Below are positions 5,868 through 6,679 of a stretch of 6,679 nt of DNA, one piece after another. The translations under genes and the position numbers were made by a program. This DNA is from Clostridia bacterium. Its GTDB lineage: Bacteria > Bacillota > Peptococcia > Peptococcales > SKKY01. The stretch spans positions 1-6,679 of the forward strand of contig SKKY01000040.1 of the NCBI GenBank assembly GCA_007123515.1, given 5' to 3'. How positions within the stretch are numbered: the first letter of the stretch is position 1; every line of letters starts with the position of its first letter. The notes beneath the pieces are model-generated. The model did no database searches. It had not been told where the DNA came from and was given only the letters and a program-made list of their open reading frames with translations.

Positions 5868-6679
5868 TTATTTTACCTCCTCAGGTGAGCTGATTTTTCC
5901 GGTAATTGCCGATGCTGCAGCAAGAGCCGGATTAGAAAGATACACTTCACTTTCCACATGCCCCATTCTGCCGACAAAATTTCTGTTGGTCGTAGCAATG
6001 GAACGCTCTCCTTTAGCTAAAATTCCCATGTACCCTCCAAGGCAAGGACCACAGGTAGGTGTGCTAAATACACCACCGGCATCGATGACAATGTCAACAA
6101 TTCCCTTTTTAATCGATTCTTTATATATTTCCGGAGTCCCGGGAATGACAATCAGTCTGACATGAGGAGCTATCGTTTTGCCTTTTAGGATCGCTGCTGC
6201 TATTTCGAGATCTTCTATGCGTCCATTGGTACAGGATCCAATCACAGACTGATCAATCCGGATATCTTCTTTAATATCATAAATTGATTTCGTGTTCGAT
6301 GGTAAGTGAGGAAACGCAATCTGTGGGGTTAAGGTAGCCAGATCGATTTCAATTTCTCTGACATATACTGCATCCGGGTCACTTTCATAAATCTTAATGT
6401 CTCCTTTATACCTGTCTTTAATATAATCAAGGGTCAGTTGATCCACCGGGAAAATTCCGTTTTTAGCTCCGGCTTCAATGGCCATGTTAGCAATGGTCTG
6501 ACGTCCATCCATCGTAATATATTGCAGGCCATCTCCGGTAAATTCAAGTGATTGGTAACGGGCTCCGTCCACTCCGATCATTCCGATCAAATACAATATG
6601 ACATCTTTGCCTGAGACCCACGGATCTGTTGGCTTATTTTTTACGGTCACTTTAATCGCTTCCGGTACACGCAACCAGA
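5868..6679 (-). CDS. leuC: 3-isopropylmalate dehydratase large subunit LeuC (partial, N-terminus off the right edge)
   Basis: Large, iron-sulfur subunit of isopropylmalate isomerase. The frame stays open to the window edge; about 270 codons are visible of an expected 420 or so, so roughly the first 150 residues are missing. The in-frame TTG at 6674 is interior (the codon before it is Trp) and is not the real start. Numbering from that TTG, the three [4Fe-4S] cluster cysteines are present: C148 in IGSCTNGRIEDL, and C208 and C211 in TPTCGPCLGG. Other family signatures are FTGDGLQYITMDGRQTIANM (45-64), EAGAKNGIFPVD (67-78), and TTNRNFVGRMGH (228-239), followed by the usual YLSNPALAAASAITGKI end. 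The sequence is of the shorter LeuC class that pairs with the short LeuD seen here. It is the first visible gene of the leuCDB run; leuA, if present, is outside the window. The promoter is also outside. Confidence 0.96.
   Translation of the reverse strand, partial: WLRVPEAIKVTVKNKPTDPWVSGKDVILYLIGMIGVDGARYQSLEFTGDGLQYITMDGRQTIANMAIEAGAKNGIFPVDQLTLDYIKDRYKGDIKIYESDPDAVYVREIEIDLATLTPQIAFPHLPSNTKSIYDIKEDIRIDQSVIGSCTNGRIEDLEIAAAILKGKTIAPHVRLIVIPGTPEIYKESIKKGIVDIVIDAGGVFSTPTCGPCLGGYMGILAKGERSIATTNRNFVGRMGHVESEVYLSNPALAAASAITGKISSPEEVK

Noticed and set aside
6672..6674. TTG at 6674 as the start of leuC
   Set aside because: The frame continues upstream to the window edge (Trp codon before it), and about 150 N-terminal residues including conserved LeuC sequence are missing, so it is an internal codon.

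Overview
The window looks like chromosomal DNA from a low-GC, Gram-positive-type anaerobe of the Firmicutes, probably Clostridia. A Eubacterium/Acetobacterium-like host would fit, but that is an inference from gene content, AT-rich composition and GGAGG-type ribosome binding sites, not a match I could run. There are no RNA genes, CRISPR arrays or insertion sequences, and no gap over 300 bases lacks a gene.

Left block, minus strand (1-1222): cdaA, encoding a membrane-bound diadenylate cyclase, followed with a stop/start overlap by cdaR (YbbR-domain protein), which runs off the left edge. Together they make and control cyclic di-AMP, a second messenger for potassium/osmotic balance and cell-wall homeostasis.

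Central block, plus strand (1330-3125): reading away from cdaA across a 107-base AT-rich divergent promoter region are two DUF881 envelope proteins flanking a small basic membrane protein (Sbp family). These families usually sit in or near the division/cell-wall cluster of Firmicutes (ylxW-ylxX-sbp before ftsA in Bacillus subtilis). The genes are tightly packed and probably co-transcribed.

Next (3199-4269): after a perfect 9-bp hairpin comes the most unusual gene. It encodes a MinD/FlhG-type ATPase whose N-terminal 85-90 residues resemble the YcgR N-terminal (PilZN) domain that normally precedes a c-di-GMP-binding PilZ domain. Here the PilZ half is replaced by the ATPase, and there is no flhF or other flagellar gene in view.

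Right block, minus strand (4314-6679): leuC (5' part off the right edge), leuD and leuB, abutting with zero intergenic bases. They encode isopropylmalate isomerase large and small subunits and isopropylmalate dehydrogenase for leucine synthesis. A strong hairpin at 4274-4313 separates this operon from the convergent ATPase gene.

The leu operon and cdaAR are ordinary. The points worth a second look are the PilZN-ATPase fusion, the pairing of cdaAR with the DUF881/Sbp genes across one promoter region, the dyad in that region, and the cysteine-bearing tail of the Sbp protein.
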